DNA of 64,000 bases from Desulfococcus multivorans (GTDB lineage: Bacteria > Desulfobacterota > Desulfobacteria > Desulfobacterales > Desulfococcaceae): positions 1,266,001 to 1,330,000 of the forward strand of contig NZ_CP015381.1 in NCBI RefSeq assembly GCF_001854245.1, in the 5' to 3' direction. This document shows positions 44,261-53,331 of this stretch, piece after piece. Every line of letters begins with the position of its first letter. Position 1 is the stretch's first letter. Both the position numbers and the translations under genes were made by a program. The notes beneath the pieces were generated by a model that saw only the letters and a list, made by a program, of their open reading frames with translations, did no database searches and had not been told where the DNA came from.

Positions 44261-45454
44261 ATGGTGGATATGGAAAAACCGAGATGTGCGGGGTTTAGAT
44301 TTTCAGGGATTGCCGCGGGCATCAAGAAAAAAGGGGGCAAGGATCTGGGGCTGATCGTTTCGGAAGTCCCGGCATCCGTTGCCGGAGTGTTCACGCGGAA
44401 CCGGATCCAGGCTGCTCCGGTATTGTTGGACCGGCATCGCATACGAACCGGGCGATGTCAGGCCGTGATTGTCAATAGCGGAAACGCCAACTGTTGCACG
44501 GGTGATGCAGGCCTTCGGGATGCCGAAGCCATGTGTCGTCGTGCGGCGGAGGCTCTGGGTATTTCAGAGGAACTCGTCTGCGTCGCGTCGACCGGCGTCA
44601 TTGGACAGCCCATGCCCATCGAAACCGTCCTCGCCGCTGTTCCCGAACTGGCGGGAGCCCTTTCATCTGAAGGTCTCGACGATTTTGCCGAGGCGATCAT
44701 GACCACCGATCTTGTCCCCAAGGTCGTCACGGTTCAAGGAGAGATTGATGAAACCCCTTACACCGTGACAGGGGTCGCCAAAGGGTCGGGCATGATCCGG
44801 CCGGACATGGCCACCATGCTCTGTTTCGTGGTCACGGATCTGTCGGTTCCGCCGAAGATTCTTCAGGAAAGCCTTGTGGCCGGCGTTGATCGATCCTTCA
44901 ACCGTATCACCGTCGACGGCGACACCAGCACCAACGACACCGTGTTGTTGATGGCCGGCGGCCGCTCCGGTGCGACCATAGAGACTCCCGAGGCCCTGGC
45001 CGCATTCCAGAGACATCTGGATCAGGTTCTGACAGGGCTGGCCCGCATGGTCGTCAAAGACGGCGAGGGGGCCACGAAACTGGTTGATATCTCTGTAGTC
45101 GGGGCGGCCTCCGAAGGGGATGCCCGACAGGTGGCGGATACCGTGGCCCATTCCAATCTTGTCAAGACCGCGCTTTTCGGCGAAGATGCCAACTGGGGCC
45201 GAATCATCGCTGCTGCCGGGCGATCGGGGGTGCCGGTGGTGCCGGATGCCATCGACATCCGTTTTGACGACGTGACCATGTGCCGCAACGGAATGAGCTG
45301 TGGTCCCGAGGCGGAGAGTGCGGCCACGGCCGTGCTGAAAAAAAACGAATATCGCATCACCATCGATCTCCATATGGGGCCGGCGTCGGCGTCGGTGTTG
45401 ACCTGTGATTTTTCCATTGATTATGTCAAAATCAATGCGGATTATCGTTCCTGA
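44261..45454 (+). CDS. argJ: bifunctional ornithine acetyltransferase / N-acetylglutamate synthase
   Basis: A 397-residue precursor that cleaves itself into two chains and recycles the acetyl group in arginine synthesis. It has VNSGNANCCTGDAG, the autocleavage site KGSGMIRPDMATML (Thr185 nucleophile) and VDGDTSTNDTV. The C-terminal GEDANWGRIIAAAGRSG is typical. ATG 44261 is used; ATG 44270 with GGTGG upstream is an equally possible start. It is divergent from the selenoprotein unit; TTGACA and TGTCAA form an inverted pair between them (44156-44181). Confidence 0.95.
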   Translation: MVDMEKPRCAGFRFSGIAAGIKKKGGKDLGLIVSEVPASVAGVFTRNRIQAAPVLLDRHRIRTGRCQAVIVNSGNANCCTGDAGLRDAEAMCRRAAEALGISEELVCVASTGVIGQPMPIETVLAAVPELAGALSSEGLDDFAEAIMTTDLVPKVVTVQGEIDETPYTVTGVAKGSGMIRPDMATMLCFVVTDLSVPPKILQESLVAGVDRSFNRITVDGDTSTNDTVLLMAGGRSGATIETPEALAAFQRHLDQVLTGLARMVVKDGEGATKLVDISVVGAASEGDARQVADTVAHSNLVKTALFGEDANWGRIIAAAGRSGVPVVPDAIDIRFDDVTMCRNGMSCGPEAESAATAVLKKNEYRITIDLHMGPASASVLTCDFSIDYVKINADYRS

Positions 45455-45476
45455 TCCTCATGGAGAAGGCTGAACG

Positions 45477-46223
45477 ATGGGATTGATGCGCCTTCAGAAA
45501 TTCCTGTCCGCCGCAGGTGTCTGCTCGAGACGGCGGGGAGAAGCATACATCCAGGCCGGACGAGTCCGGGTCAACGGGACGGTGGTTCGTGTTCTCGGCG
45601 TGAAAGTGGATCCCGAAAAAGACAGCGTCCTCGTGGACGGCAGCCCGGTGTCTCTCGAGGCGCAACTCATCTATATCGCCTTGAACAAACCGGTGGGATA
45701 TGTGACCAGCTGTGATCAGCCCGGTGAGCGGATCGTCGTGGATCTGATCGACATCCCCCAGAGGGTTTATCCCGTTGGTCGCCTGGACAAGGATTCGACG
45801 GGCCTGTTGCTGCTGACCAACGACGGCCGTCTTCATCATCAACTGTCCCACCCCTCCTTTGACCATGAAAAGGAATACGAAGTCAGTACGACCCACCCCA
45901 TGCCCGAAGGCGCTCTCAGGAAAATGGCGGAGGGTGTGCCGCTCATGGGAAGCCTCACCCGGACCGCCCGAGTCCGGCGGGTTTCATCGACGCGGTTTCG
46001 CATTGTTCTGAAGGAAGGCCGAAACCGCCAGGTTCGACGAATGGTCCGAAAGGTGGGCGGGCATGTGGCGACGCTGAAGCGAATCCGCGTTGCCGGCATC
46101 CGATTGGGAAACCTGGCCGAAGGCACCTGGCGATATCTGACAGCGGCCGAGATTTCCACCCTGGGGGTGCCGGTGCCGTCCGAGGCGGAAGCGCGGAGGA
46201 AACCCTCGACACAAGGGTCATAG
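45477..46223 (+). CDS. RsuA/RluB-family pseudouridine synthase
   Basis: A 248-residue rRNA-modifying enzyme with an N-terminal S4 domain (MRLQKFLSAAGVCSRRRGE) and the RsuA/RluB/E/F catalytic motif VYPVGRLDKDSTGLLLLTNDG containing the nucleophilic Asp. KEGRNRQVRRMVRKVG is also family-typical. It most resembles RluB, which modifies 23S rRNA, but the subtype was not tested. It lies 22 bases after argJ and overlaps the convergent ATPase gene by 6 bases. Confidence 0.9.
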   Translation: MGLMRLQKFLSAAGVCSRRRGEAYIQAGRVRVNGTVVRVLGVKVDPEKDSVLVDGSPVSLEAQLIYIALNKPVGYVTSCDQPGERIVVDLIDIPQRVYPVGRLDKDSTGLLLLTNDGRLHHQLSHPSFDHEKEYEVSTTHPMPEGALRKMAEGVPLMGSLTRTARVRRVSSTRFRIVLKEGRNRQVRRMVRKVGGHVATLKRIRVAGIRLGNLAEGTWRYLTAAEISTLGVPVPSEAEARRKPSTQGS

Positions 46224-46742
46224 GTGATTCAGAACATAATCAGTGCGCGCCGCTGCCGGAAGGACCGGGACCCGGATGATCGGATAACCCAGTGTTTGAT
46301 AGGCCGATTGGAGGAGCGTGTCCAGACGGGCAACGGTTTCGGGATTCTCGTTTCGGATGCCGTCCCGAATCCAGGGCAGGCGTTCGAAAAAAAAGATTCG
46401 CCGATACCGGACGTGACGGGCGTGGGCCAGGGGCTCCTCCGGGTCGAGACCGAAGAATTGAAAATAGGCAATGCTGTCGGGAATGCCGCGGTCGATGAAG
46501 ATCGTCGCCCTTGTCGGTAACTTACGCTCCAGGGTGAGCTTCGCTTGCAGAATGCGTCGCTGAAAGTCAAGGGGGCTTTCACGGATCTCCCTGAGGGACA
46601 TTCCTGCTGCAATCCCCTCCTCGACAGCCTTTCGGGCGGCTTCGTGCACCACCCTGTATCCCTGTCGCTCGAGGCTGAGGATAACCGTGGTTTTTCCCGA
46701 ACAGGGCGCACCGGTGATGACGCACCAGTGGGTTTTGCGCAT
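46218..46742 (-). CDS. P-loop NTPase (AAA_28-like)
   Basis: A protein of about 174 residues beginning MRKTHWCVITGAPCSGKTTV, with the Walker A motif GAPCSGKT near the start and FIDRGIPDSIAYF in the middle. The fold resembles AAA_28 / thymidylate-kinase-like ATPases that phosphorylate small molecules. The substrate is unknown. A GTG at 46817 would add 25 residues that do not look like the family; neither start has a clear ribosome-binding site. Confidence 0.75.
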   Translation of the reverse strand: MRKTHWCVITGAPCSGKTTVILSLERQGYRVVHEAARKAVEEGIAAGMSLREIRESPLDFQRRILQAKLTLERKLPTRATIFIDRGIPDSIAYFQFFGLDPEEPLAHARHVRYRRIFFFERLPWIRDGIRNENPETVARLDTLLQSAYQTLGYPIIRVPVLPAAARTDYVLNHL

Positions 46743-47070
46743 AAGATGTAAACTGCCTGGATAACGGGTGGAAAAATCAATAGGGGCGACAGCCGCCCCT
46801 TGTCGATTTCGAGTCACCGTATGTCATGGGACCGAAGTTCCGCAACCTTATTGAGGCTCGAGTTCGACCCTGCTATAGCAGACAACGGCTGGAATATCCA
46901 GACGACTGAAGGCCGTCGAGGCATTCAAGATGCCGATTCTTGAATACCATAAGTTGAGATCGGTGATTGATGGTTTTGGAGGAAAGGCGGCATGTTGAAC
47001 TTTCTGCGAAACCGTTCGGAAATCGACTTGCGACTGCATCATTATTTTTCATCAGGATGTGGAGACCAAC

Positions 47071-48381
47071 ATGATTACATCAGAAGGCGTATTCAACAAA
47101 ACCGAGAAGATTGCCGTTGTGGGTTTGGGCTATGTCGGCCTTCCCCTGGCGATACACCTGGCCGGACATTTTAATGTGGTGGGTTATGATCTGAAGACGG
47201 AGCGGATTCGGGAACTGGCGTCCGGGTACGACCGAACCCTGGAGGTGACTCGTGAAGCATTGGCCTCCGCGACCGTTGTCTTTACGGACGATCCGACCGA
47301 GCTCTCTGCGTGCCGTTTTATCATCGTAGCTGTACCGACGCCCATTGATGTCTACCGGATTCCGGATTTATCCCCCCTTCGCGGCGCCTCCCGCATCGTT
47401 GGGCGGCACATGTCGGCGGGCAGCTGCGTGGTCTTCGAGTCTACGGTCTACCCCGGCGCGACGGAGGAGGTCTGCGTTCCCATCCTCGAGGAGGAATCGG
47501 GGCTTGTCTTTGGCCGTGATTTCACGGTGGGCTACTCTCCGGAGCGCATCAATCCAGGTGATAGGGAGCATACTTTCGACAAGATTTTGAAGATTGTGTC
47601 GGGATCCGACGAAGCGACCCTCCATCTTTTGACTCAGATTTACGGACGGGTGGTCAAGGCCGGCCTTCATCAGGCGTCCTCCATCAAGGTTGCCGAAGCC
47701 GCCAAGGTGATCGAAAATACCCAGCGGGATCTCAACATCGCGCTGATGAACGAACTGGCCATGATCTTCGACAAGATGCACATCGACACCACAGAGGTTC
47801 TCGAAGCGGCCGGGACCAAGTGGAACTTTCTTCCTTTCAAACCCGGGCTTGTGGGCGGCCACTGCATCGGCGTCGATCCTTACTATCTGACGTTCAAGGC
47901 GGAGTCCATAGGATATCACCCCGATATGATACTCGCCGGCCGGCGTATCAACGACGGCATGGGAAAATTCGTGGCGGAGCGCACGGTCAAGATGCTCATC
48001 AAAACGGGTAAGCCCATTCGGGGGGCTAAAATCGCCGTCCTCGGACTGACATTCAAGGAGGACGTTCCTGACCTGCGGAACACCCGTGTGGTGGACATCG
48101 TTTCCGAACTTCGGGACTACGGCATCGAGGTCGGAATTCACGATCCCATGGCGGATCCCGATGAGGCCCTGCGGTACTACGGTCTGGACCTGGTTTCCCT
48201 TGAGGACCTGTCGGGGGTGGACGGTGTCATTCTGGCTGTTATGCACCGTACCTATCGGGAGATGGGCCTTGCCCGAATCGCGGCTCTCTGCGGTGGGAGA
48301 AGGCCCCTGGTCGTCGATATCAAAAGCGCTTTCAGCGTTTCGGACGCAATGGCCCAGGGCATTGAATATTGGCGGTTATAA
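47071..48381 (+). CDS. UDP-glucose/GDP-mannose-type nucleotide-sugar dehydrogenase (WbpO/TviB-like)
   Basis: A 436-residue NAD-dependent enzyme that oxidises a UDP-sugar C6 alcohol to the acid in two steps. It has the Rossmann motif VVGLGYVGLPLA, VAVPTPID, GYSPERINPGD and the catalytic cysteine in GLVGGHCIGVDPYYL. GYSPERINPGD and KVIENTQRDLNIALMNE are typical of the UDP-HexNAc branch (UDP-GalNAcA or UDP-GlcNAcA formation). TGTGGAG precedes ATG 47071. The upstream 46818-47070 gap has a perfect ATTCAAGA / TCTTGAAT hairpin (46923-46945). Confidence 0.92.
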   Translation: MITSEGVFNKTEKIAVVGLGYVGLPLAIHLAGHFNVVGYDLKTERIRELASGYDRTLEVTREALASATVVFTDDPTELSACRFIIVAVPTPIDVYRIPDLSPLRGASRIVGRHMSAGSCVVFESTVYPGATEEVCVPILEEESGLVFGRDFTVGYSPERINPGDREHTFDKILKIVSGSDEATLHLLTQIYGRVVKAGLHQASSIKVAEAAKVIENTQRDLNIALMNELAMIFDKMHIDTTEVLEAAGTKWNFLPFKPGLVGGHCIGVDPYYLTFKAESIGYHPDMILAGRRINDGMGKFVAERTVKMLIKTGKPIRGAKIAVLGLTFKEDVPDLRNTRVVDIVSELRDYGIEVGIHDPMADPDEALRYYGLDLVSLEDLSGVDGVILAVMHRTYREMGLARIAALCGGRRPLVVDIKSAFSVSDAMAQGIEYWRL

Positions 48382-48385
48382 CACC

Positions 48386-49564
48386 TTGAGGTTTCTGCTT
48401 CTGGAACCGTTTTTCGGAGGATCCCACCGGGATTTTGCCGAGGGGCTCGTCAAGCATTCCCGTCACGAGATCGATCTTGTGACGCTTCCCCCCCGGTTCT
48501 GGAAATGGCGTATGCGGGGTGCCGCTCTCCATTTCTGGGGAAAGCTCCGCAACCCGGCATCCAAAGGCGGCGTGTGGCCGGGATCTTATGACGGGTTGAT
48601 CGTCAGCGGACTCATGAGCCTTGCGGACTTCAAATCCATGGCGGGCGCCGCTTGTCCCCCCGCCATGGTCTATTTCCATGAAAGTCAGTTGACCTACCCC
48701 CTTGCGACGGATGAGGCCTTTGATGCTCAGTTCGGGTTTACGGACATCACCACTGCCCTCGCGGCCGATCGGGTGGTGTTCAATTCCCAGACGCATTTCG
48801 ATTCCTTTTTCGACCGGCTTCCCGGTTTTCTGGGCATGATGCCCGACTACCGGCCCAATTGGGTGATGGGCGAGATTCGACGAAAGGCGTGTGTGCTCCA
48901 CCCCGGCTGCTCTCTGCCCCTGTATGAAAAGCCGGTTCAATCCAGAGGGACCGGTCCGCCGCTCATCGTTTGGAATCATCGGTGGGAGTTCGACAAGAAC
49001 CCGGAAGCCTTTTTCGAGGGATTGTACGCGCTGCTGGATCGGGGAGACGACTTTCGCGTGGCGCTGATGGGAGAACGGTATCGGCGCATCCCTCCTGCCT
49101 TTGACCGCGCCGGAACGATTCTCGGGGATCGAATCGTCCACGACGCTTATATCACGGATAAGGACGCCTACCATGGCATGCTCCGCAGAGGTGATATTGT
49201 TGTCAGCACGGCCTTTCAGGAAAATTTCGGGATATCGGTGGTGGAAGCCGTTGCGGCGGGATGCCTGCCCCTGCTGCCGCGACGGCTTTCTTATCCTGAG
49301 ATTCTTCCCCCCGCGTTTCATCGCGACTTTCTTTACGAGGGGCCCGAGGATTTCATTGAAAAACTATCCCGACTGATTGCCGGCGGCCACCGGATGTCCA
49401 TGGCGCGTGAGCAGCTCGTCCGGGCTATGGGCGCCTATGCCTGGAGCCGTGCCGCGGCTCGTTATGACACGCTTTTAAGCGAGATGGCCGCATTGAAGGG
49501 TGCCCCTTGTAAAAGGCCGACGACGTCGGTCGGCAGCAATTCGGGGCTTGACAAATGCGAATGA
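48386..49564 (+). CDS. DUF3524 / QTMAN-like glycosyltransferase
   Basis: A protein of about 392 residues starting MRFLLLEPFFGGSHRDFAEG. That N-terminus, PPRFWKWRMRG, the MVYFHESQLTYP segment and the GT-B region WNHRWEFDKNPEAFF match the DUF3524 family. Its animal member GTDC1/QTMAN mannosylates queuosine in tRNA-Asp. Bacterial members are not well characterised, so tRNA or glycan is equally open. The TTG at 48386 gives the family N-terminus. An in-frame TTG at 48362 inside the previous gene is the alternative. It follows the nucleotide-sugar dehydrogenase by 4 bases. Confidence 0.85.
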   Translation: MRFLLLEPFFGGSHRDFAEGLVKHSRHEIDLVTLPPRFWKWRMRGAALHFWGKLRNPASKGGVWPGSYDGLIVSGLMSLADFKSMAGAACPPAMVYFHESQLTYPLATDEAFDAQFGFTDITTALAADRVVFNSQTHFDSFFDRLPGFLGMMPDYRPNWVMGEIRRKACVLHPGCSLPLYEKPVQSRGTGPPLIVWNHRWEFDKNPEAFFEGLYALLDRGDDFRVALMGERYRRIPPAFDRAGTILGDRIVHDAYITDKDAYHGMLRRGDIVVSTAFQENFGISVVEAVAAGCLPLLPRRLSYPEILPPAFHRDFLYEGPEDFIEKLSRLIAGGHRMSMAREQLVRAMGAYAWSRAAARYDTLLSEMAALKGAPCKRPTTSVGSNSGLDKCE

Positions 49565-49888
49565 CTTGGGTAGTGATCCACATCCAGGATATACAGTTTA
49601 TAAAGGAACGGGTTGAGCATGACACACCGACAGTGGCGCGGGTGGCGGCAGACAACATGATGCCTGCTCACCACCGTTGACGCGACGTTTGAGACACAAA
49701 CGTCCAGACGATGACTTAAGGCCGTGAGCGGCTTCAGCGACAGACGCGGAAGATGCTTGCGGCTTTTTTTGTTGCGGCAAGGCCGAGCTTCCATGCGGAG
49801 TTTCGGCTTTTGTTTTATAGGGAGAGCAGATCATATCGACCGGGGTCTGGCGGTTTGAGCCTGCCTTCCGTGTCAGAAAGGGGATCGG
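49565..49888 (+). other. long structured leader before the iorAB operon
   Basis: These 324 bases hold no supported gene. They contain a perfect 8-bp hairpin (GACGTTTG 49684-49691, CAAACGTC 49697-49704), a GTGG...GCAG / CTGC...CACCAC stem around 49647-49677, and a terminator-like structure ending in TTTTTTT at 49770. The order of hairpins before a terminator resembles an attenuator or riboswitch leader, but no known class is recognised. Confidence 0.4.
49718..49770 (+). terminator. terminator-like structure in the iorA leader
   Basis: AAGGCCG (49718-49724) can pair with CGGCTTT (49760-49766) with one G-T pair, enclosing an inner GCCG-TGAG-CGGC stem, and ends in seven T. It lies 118 bases before iorA. 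It may end the upstream gene's transcript or attenuate iorAB. Confidence 0.45.
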
Positions 49889-51703
49889 GTGAAGGAACGA
49901 AAATTGTTGCTGGGCAATGAGGCAATGGCATTGGGACTACTGGAAAACGGATGCTCGGTAGCGACGTCCTATCCCGGTACTCCGGCGTCGGAGATACTCG
50001 CTTCGGCGGCTTCCTTGAAAAAGATTCACGGGCTCTCTATGCACGTTCAATGGGCGGTCAACGAAAAAATTGCCTTTGAGATCGCCTATGCCGCAGCCAT
50101 TACGGGGCTTCGTACGGCTGTCAGCATGAAGCAGGTGGGGCTGAACGTGGCTTCGGATCCACTTATGAGTGCGGCCTATATGGGAACTAAAGGCGGTTTC
50201 ATCCTCATCAGCGCCGACGATCCAGGGCCCCACTCTTCCCAAACGGAACAGGACAGCCGACTCATGGCCGTTATGGCCAAGATTCCCGTTCTGGATCCCG
50301 ACTCTCCATCTCAGGCCAGATATATGGCGGCTCTCGGCTACGAAATGTCGGAGGCCTTCGAGATCCCGGTTATGATCCGTCCGACGACCCGGGTCTGTCA
50401 CAGTCGACAGGATATCGCCGTTGGGCCGATTTCTGTCGAGCCGCGAACGGCCGATTTTGAGCGGAATCCTGTTCGATGGGCCGCAACACCCAAGTTCAGG
50501 CATCAATTACACCGGCAGCTCGAGGAAAAGCTGGATGCCATGAGCCGCTATGCAAAGACGGCGCCGGTATGGCTGAATTCCGGGAAGCGGTTTTCGCGGG
50601 CACTGGTCGTCTCGGGCGTGGCGGCCGCCCACACGCGAGAGATCGTCGAGGAGATGGGGCTTTGGGGCACGATCTCGGTTTACCAGGTGCTGCAGCCATT
50701 TCCCCTTCATGCCGATTTTATCTCCGAGCTTCTTTCCAATCACGACGACATCCTCGTTATAGAGGAGAGCACCGGCGTCATAGAGATGCAGCTCGCCGAC
50801 CGTTATCGTGTCAAAGGACGGAACAGCCGGGATGTGCCGCGAGTCGGAGAGCTGTTGCCGGAGGATGTCGAGCGATTGATCAGTGAATTTGCGGACCTTC
50901 CCGTAAAAACCGTCTCGATACCGGCCCCGTCCCCGGGTCGTCGACCGACCCTCTGCGCAGGCTGTCCCCACCGAGCCAGTTTCTATGCCATCAAGCGGGC
51001 GGCGCGTAAGGGCATCTATACCTCGGATATCGGCTGCTATACACTGGGTCTCAACCTGGGCGTCGTGGATACCGTCCTTTGTATGGGGGCCGCCATTTCA
51101 CAGGCCGCCGGATTTTATCACGCTTATAGGGATATGGAAAATCGTCCGGATATCGTCGCCACCATGGGGGACTCCACATTTTTTCACGCCGGTATACCGG
51201 CACTTATCGATGCGGTGGTGCAGCAGGTCCGGTTTCTTCTGGTTATCCTGGACAACCGTACGACAGCCATGACGGGAAGTCAGCCCACGCCGTCGACGGG
51301 GGTGGGGGTGTGCGGAGAGACCCTGAATAGCGTCGACATCGAGGCCGTGGTGCGGGCTTGTGGCGTTCAATACTGCGAGACAGGCAATCCCTATCAACTG
51401 AAGGCGTTTATCCCCCTGTTGAAGGAAGCGGTCGCCTATAGTCGGGATTCCGGACCTGCCGTGGTGATCTCCCGTTATCCCTGCATCCTGGATCGTCGCA
51501 GTCGGAACGAGCGGACACCGGGGATTTCCGTCGCCGTCAACGATCGGTGTGACGGGTGTGCCCACTGTGTGGAACAGTTCGAGTGCCCGGCGCTGATATT
51601 GGATACCACGGCCCATCGGGTCGATATCGATCCCATGGTATGTGTCGGCTGCGGGGTCTGTATTCATGTTTGTCCCAAAGGGGCCATCGAGGAGGTAAAA
51701 TAA
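49889..51703 (+). CDS. iorA: indolepyruvate ferredoxin oxidoreductase, alpha subunit
   Basis: A 604-residue thiamine-diphosphate enzyme that oxidatively decarboxylates aryl 2-oxo acids from Trp, Phe and Tyr to aryl-acyl-CoA, reducing ferredoxin. The N-terminus has the transketolase-like pyrimidine domain (LLGNEAMALGLLENGCSVA, SYPGTPASEIL). The ThDP-binding core includes ATMGDSTFFHAGIPALIDA. The last 60 residues hold two [4Fe-4S] clusters, CDGCAHC with CP and CVGCGVCIHVCP. The GTG at 49889 has AGAAAGGGG upstream. iorB starts 2 bases after the stop. Confidence 0.94.
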   Translation: MKERKLLLGNEAMALGLLENGCSVATSYPGTPASEILASAASLKKIHGLSMHVQWAVNEKIAFEIAYAAAITGLRTAVSMKQVGLNVASDPLMSAAYMGTKGGFILISADDPGPHSSQTEQDSRLMAVMAKIPVLDPDSPSQARYMAALGYEMSEAFEIPVMIRPTTRVCHSRQDIAVGPISVEPRTADFERNPVRWAATPKFRHQLHRQLEEKLDAMSRYAKTAPVWLNSGKRFSRALVVSGVAAAHTREIVEEMGLWGTISVYQVLQPFPLHADFISELLSNHDDILVIEESTGVIEMQLADRYRVKGRNSRDVPRVGELLPEDVERLISEFADLPVKTVSIPAPSPGRRPTLCAGCPHRASFYAIKRAARKGIYTSDIGCYTLGLNLGVVDTVLCMGAAISQAAGFYHAYRDMENRPDIVATMGDSTFFHAGIPALIDAVVQQVRFLLVILDNRTTAMTGSQPTPSTGVGVCGETLNSVDIEAVVRACGVQYCETGNPYQLKAFIPLLKEAVAYSRDSGPAVVISRYPCILDRRSRNERTPGISVAVNDRCDGCAHCVEQFECPALILDTTAHRVDIDPMVCVGCGVCIHVCPKGAIEEVK

Positions 51704-51704
51704 G

Positions 51705-52298
51705 ATGAACACAAGGCAGCAGATCGTGATCAGCGGTGTAGGCGGCCAGGGCATCCTCTTCGTCACCCGTCTTCTGGCGGAGGCGGCCATTCTGAACGGG
51801 CTTCCGGTGTTGACCTCCGAAACCCATGGAATGGCCCAGCGAGGCGGGACCGTGGTTTCTCACCTCAAGGTCGGTAACTTTACGAGCCCTCTCATTCGTC
51901 CGGGGGCGGCGGACGGTCTTCTCATCATGAAAGCCGAAAACGCCGCTTTGCACGGCTATTTTTTGAAACCTGGCGGATGGGCGGTGGTCAACTGTCCGAA
52001 ACACACGGCCTGTGATCTGACCCGCTGCACGGTGGATGCCGACGGAATTGCGGTCCATCTGGACAACCCCAAAGCCGTCAATCTGGTCATGCTGGGGTTC
52101 GCTTTAGCCCAGAGTCCGGAGATGTTCTGCCGGGCGGACGATATGCGGCGGATCCTCGAACGTCGGTTGACAGGGAACGGCCCCATGCGAACGGCGGCCT
52201 TGGATGCCTTTGAAGCCGGATGCACGGCGGCTTCCGGCGAAAACGGATCCAACGTCCAGGATCCATTCCACACACAAGGAGGGCAAGAAGATGAGTAG
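51705..52298 (+). CDS. iorB: indolepyruvate ferredoxin oxidoreductase, beta subunit
   Basis: A 197-residue gamma/beta-type domain of 2-oxoacid:ferredoxin oxidoreductases. It begins QIVISGVGGQGILFVTRLL and has SETHGMAQRGGTVVSHLKVG, both hallmarks of IorB. It pairs with IorA to form the CoA-binding and catalytic complex. AGGAGG precedes the ATG. Its 3' end overlaps the dctP start by 8 bases. Confidence 0.94.
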   Translation: MNTRQQIVISGVGGQGILFVTRLLAEAAILNGLPVLTSETHGMAQRGGTVVSHLKVGNFTSPLIRPGAADGLLIMKAENAALHGYFLKPGGWAVVNCPKHTACDLTRCTVDADGIAVHLDNPKAVNLVMLGFALAQSPEMFCRADDMRRILERRLTGNGPMRTAALDAFEAGCTAASGENGSNVQDPFHTQGGQEDE

Positions 52299-53316
52299 AC
52301 CCAAAGTGTTATACGTTTTAGCGGCATGTACGCTTCTGCTATCGACCGGATTCTTCCCGGTGCAGGATGCGGCGGCCGATACGATTCAACTTCGATATGC
52401 CAATTTCCCCCCCGCTCCGACCTTTCCCTGCGTCCAGATGGAGCGATGGAAGGCCGAGGTGGAAAAACGGACGAACGGCCAGGTTCGGATTCAGACCTTT
52501 CCCGGCGGCACCCTTCTCGATGCCAAGGACATGATGGACGGCGTCATCGCCGGCCAGGCGGATATCGGATGTTTTTCCATGGCCTACCAGCCGGGACGTT
52601 TCTTTCTGACCAACGCGCTCAGCCTGCCCCTCGACATTCCCAGCGCCAAGGTAGGGAGTCTGGTCCTTTGGGACATCTACCAGGCCTACCAACCTGAATC
52701 TTTTGCCAAGGTCAAGGTGCTGACGATGTTTACCACGGCACCCGCCAACATCATGTCCAAAACGCCGGTCAGGACCCTTGCGGGCCTGAGAGGGCTTGAC
52801 CTTCGTGCTTCAGGGGGCGCGGCCCAGATCCTCAAGGCCTGGGGGGCGAATCAGGTGGGGATGCCCATGTCCGACACCCCGGAAGCGCTTCAAAAAGGGG
52901 TGGTGCAAGGGCTGTTTTCCTCTCTGGAGGTCATGAAGGATCTCAAATTTGCCGAGATCTGTCGGTATGTCACCATGACGGATACCGTGATCTATCCATT
53001 TGCCGTGGTCATGAACCTGGATGCGTGGAACGGTCTGCCCGAATCGGTCCGGAATGTGATGGACGATCTGCGGGTTGAGCAGGCCCAATGGACCGGCGAG
53101 TATATGGATCAGCATGTCGAGGCGGCTCTCAAGTGGTCCAAGGCGGAGCACGGCGTCGAGGTGATTCGGCTGTCCTCGGAGGAAAAGGTTCGGTGGGACG
53201 CGCTCCTGACGCCGATCATCGACAAATGGATCGAAGAGGCAAAGGCTAAGGGACTCCCGGCCGAGGCCATTATCAAGGATATCCGAACGCGGTTGGCCGT
53301 GCGCGGCGGCCGATAG
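52291..53316 (+). CDS. dctP: TRAP transporter solute-binding protein (DctP type)
   Basis: A 341-residue protein with a signal peptide (LAACTLLLSTGFF, AAADTIQLRY) and the DctP fold (GQVRIQTFPGGTLLDAKDM, LSLPLDIPS). It binds an anionic substrate in the periplasm for the TRAP permease. The conserved substrate-carboxylate Arg is probably in LRASGG. AAGGAGGG precedes ATG 52291. Being fused into the iorAB operon, it probably brings in aryl or branched 2-oxo acids or other carboxylates used by IorAB. Confidence 0.92.
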   Translation: MSRPKVLYVLAACTLLLSTGFFPVQDAAADTIQLRYANFPPAPTFPCVQMERWKAEVEKRTNGQVRIQTFPGGTLLDAKDMMDGVIAGQADIGCFSMAYQPGRFFLTNALSLPLDIPSAKVGSLVLWDIYQAYQPESFAKVKVLTMFTTAPANIMSKTPVRTLAGLRGLDLRASGGAAQILKAWGANQVGMPMSDTPEALQKGVVQGLFSSLEVMKDLKFAEICRYVTMTDTVIYPFAVVMNLDAWNGLPESVRNVMDDLRVEQAQWTGEYMDQHVEAALKWSKAEHGVEVIRLSSEEKVRWDALLTPIIDKWIEEAKAKGLPAEAIIKDIRTRLAVRGGR

Positions 53317-53331
53317 GTCGACCGCGGTTCG

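Noticed and set aside
46992-47174. A 60-codon plus-strand frame with a strong GGAGGAAAGG ahead of the nucleotide-sugar dehydrogenase
   Set aside because: It runs well into the dehydrogenase in another frame and its protein looks random. A short leader peptide cannot be excluded, but there is no support beyond the ribosome-binding site.
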